From the NCBI GenBank assembly GCA_028875175.1, contig JAPPFO010000162.1:1-7279 (forward strand): 7,279 nt of DNA, given 5' to 3'. Every line of letters starts with the position of its first letter. Position 1 is the stretch's first letter. The DNA comes from Chloroflexota bacterium. GTDB taxonomy: Bacteria > Chloroflexota > UBA11872. The notes beneath the pieces are model-generated. The model had not been told where the DNA came from and did not search any database. It worked only from the letters and a program-made list of their open reading frames with translations. This document shows, in pieces, positions 5,280 to 7,279 of the stretch. The translations under genes were made by a program, and so were the position numbers.

Positions 5280-7279
5280 TCAGTCCGCGCGGGTGATCCA
5301 GAAGCGCAGGGCGCGGTCATCCCCGACCGTGGCCAGCAGCGCGCCGTCCGGGCTGTAGGCGAGCGCTCGGATCCAGTCGATGTGGGCATCGATGGCGCGA
5401 CCGAGCTTCAGGCTGGCGGTCGGATCGCGCAGCAGTGCACGCTGATAGGCGCCGATGGCCAGTTCGTTGCCGTGTGGCCGGTAGGCCAGCGACGTGATCA
5501 GCCCCGCCTCGGGCTCGATTTCTCGCAGCAGACTGTTGGAGCCACTGGCCAGGATCTTGATCGTCTCGCCGTCCGCCAGGGCCATCTCGGCAAGCTGATG
5601 GTCGAATCGGATTGCGCGAATCCAGTCATCGAAGCCGGTCAGCCGCAACCGTTCGGCGCCGGTCGCCGCATCCAGGAGCAGGACTTCGCGATACGTGCCG
5701 ACGGCCGCAAGGCCCTTTCCGTCCGTTGCCAATGAAGTCACGGGACCGGACGACGTCGCGGTCCAACCCTGGGCGCCGGTACTCGGATCCAGGCTTCGGA
5801 CAATGCCGCGGGCATCGCCGGCCAGCAGGTGGCCGTCCGACGCGAAGCTCAGGACGGTGACGCTATCCGGAACGGGCGGGGCTTCAGCCAGCAGGGCTCC
5901 GTGCGCGGCGTCCCACAGCCGGACCCGGCCGTCGTCGCCGCCGGAGGCCACAATCTGTCCGTCCGGCGAGTAGGCCACCGCGCGCGCGGGCCGGTCGTGG
6001 GCGGCGATGGATGCGCGGATCCCGCCGTCGGTTCCAGCAATCACGAGCGAGCCGTCATTCAAAGCGGCCGCCACCGACGTACCGCCGGGACTGTAGTCCA
6101 CGGCGTTGACCGGCGCGGGCAGGGCGGTTTCAGCCGCCAGTTCCGAGAGTGCCGTCAGCCACACGCCAACGTCTCCGTCCCAACTCCCGGTTAGCAGGAG
6201 TTCGCCGTCTGGGCTGAAGCCGAGGCCCTGAACGTCAGTCGTGTGGCCAGTCAGGCTGTATAGGCGGGTCGCCGTGGCGACATCCCAGACAGCCACCGTG
6301 GCGTCGCTCGAAGCGGTGGCCAGCCGGCGCCCGTCGGGGCTAAAGGCCACTTCCCACACGGAGTCGTCGTGGCCCTTGAGAGTGGCGAGCGCGGACCCAG
6401 AGCTGGCATCCCACAGCACGGCCGTGTTGTCGTCGGCGCCCGTGGCGATGCGCGTGCCATCAGGACTGATGTCAAGGGACAGCACGGCGCGAGAGTGGTG
6501 ATCGGTCAATGAGAGCAGGCGTTCGGCCGTCGCCAGGTCCCAGATGTCCGCTCCGGCCCAGCCGCTCGTGACCAGGCGGCTGCCGTCGGGCGAAAACGCG
6601 ACGCCGTTCGACCAGGCGTCGATGTCCTCGAACTCGACCAGATGCTCCCCGGTCGCCACGTCCCACACGTGGGCCGCGCCGTAGGTTGTGGCCGCCACCT
6701 TGGTTCCGTCCGGGCTAAAGGCCACGCTTGTAAACCAACGCTCGTCAGCCTGGAGCACGTGGACCTGCTCGCCCGAGCGGGTATCCCAGAGCCGCACGGT
6801 GTCGTCCTCCGAAGCGCTGGCAAGCAGGGAGCCATCGGGCGAATAGGCGACTTCGTAAATGCCGTCGTAGTGACCTTCGAGTTCATGGATGGGTGTCAAG
6901 GTGGCGCGGTCCCAGATCACGACGCGGCGGTCATAGCCACCGGTAGCGAACGTGGCGCCCGATGGGTCGAAGGCCACGCTGGTCACCAACGGACTGTGGG
7001 CTTCCACCAGCCGTCGTGGAATTCGAGGCGGGGCCACGGGCACCGTGTGAGGCGCCGGGATCATCCCGGACTGCTTGAAGTGATCTCCCGCGGGGGCAAG
7101 GCGAACCTGTCCGTCAATTAGGCGCAGGACGGCTCGCTGGGTCCGGAGCACGCCGCCGTCCGCACCGGACGCGTAACCCAACGGCAGTCCAAAGCGTCTC
7201 AGGGCATTCGGAGCCTGGCGCCAGAAGTCCTCGATTTCCGGCGCGACCGCAAGGGCATCCAGTCGAGCCAGCGGACCGG
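5280..7279 (-). CDS. WD40-repeat protein, two predicted 7-bladed propellers (5' end outside window)
   Basis: The frame is open from the window edge to TGA at 5280-5282 (666 codons in the window). A TTG at 7179-7181 could be taken as a start, but the upstream frame continues to the edge with coherent sequence, so the gene is treated as 5'-partial. The first segment (about 7279-7060) contains FWRQAPNALRRFGLPLGY and then TQRAVLRL, resembling the 'FGxPL...ERxRxE' module of some Chloroflexota extracellular proteins (tentative). After a Pro-rich linker, 14 WD40 repeats of about 41 residues run from about 6995 to 5283, with units such as VAFSPDGTKVAA and VRLWD. Repeats 10-13 are more diverged. Ending at the third strand of repeat 14 fits ring closure by the early strand RRLVEAH. 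The likely role is a binding scaffold; no catalytic domain is visible. It seems to head the operon with hpnB and PhyH. Confidence 0.93.
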   Translation of the reverse strand, partial: GPLARLDALAVAPEIEDFWRQAPNALRRFGLPLGYASGADGGVLRTQRAVLRLIDGQVRLAPAGDHFKQSGMIPAPHTVPVAPPRIPRRLVEAHSPLVTSVAFDPSGATFATGGYDRRVVIWDRATLTPIHELEGHYDGIYEVAYSPDGSLLASASEDDTVRLWDTRSGEQVHVLQADERWFTSVAFSPDGTKVAATTYGAAHVWDVATGEHLVEFEDIDAWSNGVAFSPDGSRLVTSGWAGADIWDLATAERLLSLTDHHSRAVLSLDISPDGTRIATGADDNTAVLWDASSGSALATLKGHDDSVWEVAFSPDGRRLATASSDATVAVWDVATATRLYSLTGHTTDVQGLGFSPDGELLLTGSWDGDVGVWLTALSELAAETALPAPVNAVDYSPGGTSVAAALNDGSLVIAGTDGGIRASIAAHDRPARAVAYSPDGQIVASGGDDGRVRLWDAAHGALLAEAPPVPDSVTVLSFASDGHLLAGDARGIVRSLDPSTGAQGWTATSSGPVTSLATDGKGLAAVGTYREVLLLDAATGAERLRLTGFDDWIRAIRFDHQLAEMALADGETIKILASGSNSLLREIEPEAGLITSLAYRPHGNELAIGAYQRALLRDPTASLKLGRAIDAHIDWIRALAYSPDGALLATVGDDRALRFWITRAD

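Noticed and set aside
5280..5282. TGA recoded as an amino acid (alternative genetic code or selenocysteine) joining WD40 to HpnB
   Set aside because: TGA ends pdxA, the glycosyltransferase and the nuclease at plausible places, and no family residue is expected at this site. It is kept only as a low-probability option under the junction finding.
6330..6725. Repeated DNA words such as GGGCTAAAGGCCAC in the WD40 gene
   Set aside because: They encode the recurrent FSPDG part of the WD40 repeats and are explained by the protein repeat, not by a DNA element.

Overview
The window is a GC-rich stretch of bacterial chromosome, densely coded, with seven protein genes and one tRNA. I see no insertion sequence, CRISPR array or phage gene. 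Stop codons are a mix of TGA and TAG, so the standard bacterial code fits. The taxon cannot be fixed from sequence alone. A very short two-helix SecG, a hopanoid-type glycosyltransferase (HpnB), a PhyH dioxygenase and an 'FGxPL' module in front of WD40 repeats would suit an uncultured Chloroflexota-like bacterium, but that is a low-confidence inference.

Left part, 1-1513. The 3' end of pdxA (vitamin B6 synthesis) is followed after 4 nt by secG (protein export). These face a stand-alone PD-(D/E)XK nuclease on the minus strand that carries an AddB/Cas4-type four-cysteine Fe-S signature. The secG and nuclease genes overlap tail to tail by 48 bp.

Middle part, 1531-2671. A GT2 family (rhamnosyltransferase-like) glycosyltransferase diverges from the nuclease. 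It is followed 14 nt downstream by a complete tRNA-Pro(GGG) with an encoded CCA end.

Right part, 2747-7279, all on the minus strand. This looks like one operon, transcribed from a large WD40 protein (5' end outside the window) through hpnB to a PhyH-type Fe(II)/2-oxoglutarate dioxygenase. The WD40 protein shows 14 repeats, enough for two seven-bladed propellers, preceded by a short FGxPL-type module. The most curious spot is the WD40/hpnB junction. The HpnB frame runs in register with the WD40 frame, separated only by a TGA. The expected N-terminal membrane helix of HpnB is encoded upstream of the only conventional start codon (a TTG), in a stretch with no in-frame ATG, GTG or TTG.

No convincing new defence or mobile system is visible. 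The items worth following up are the hpnB start, the WD40-HpnB-PhyH gene set and the solitary Fe-S nuclease.
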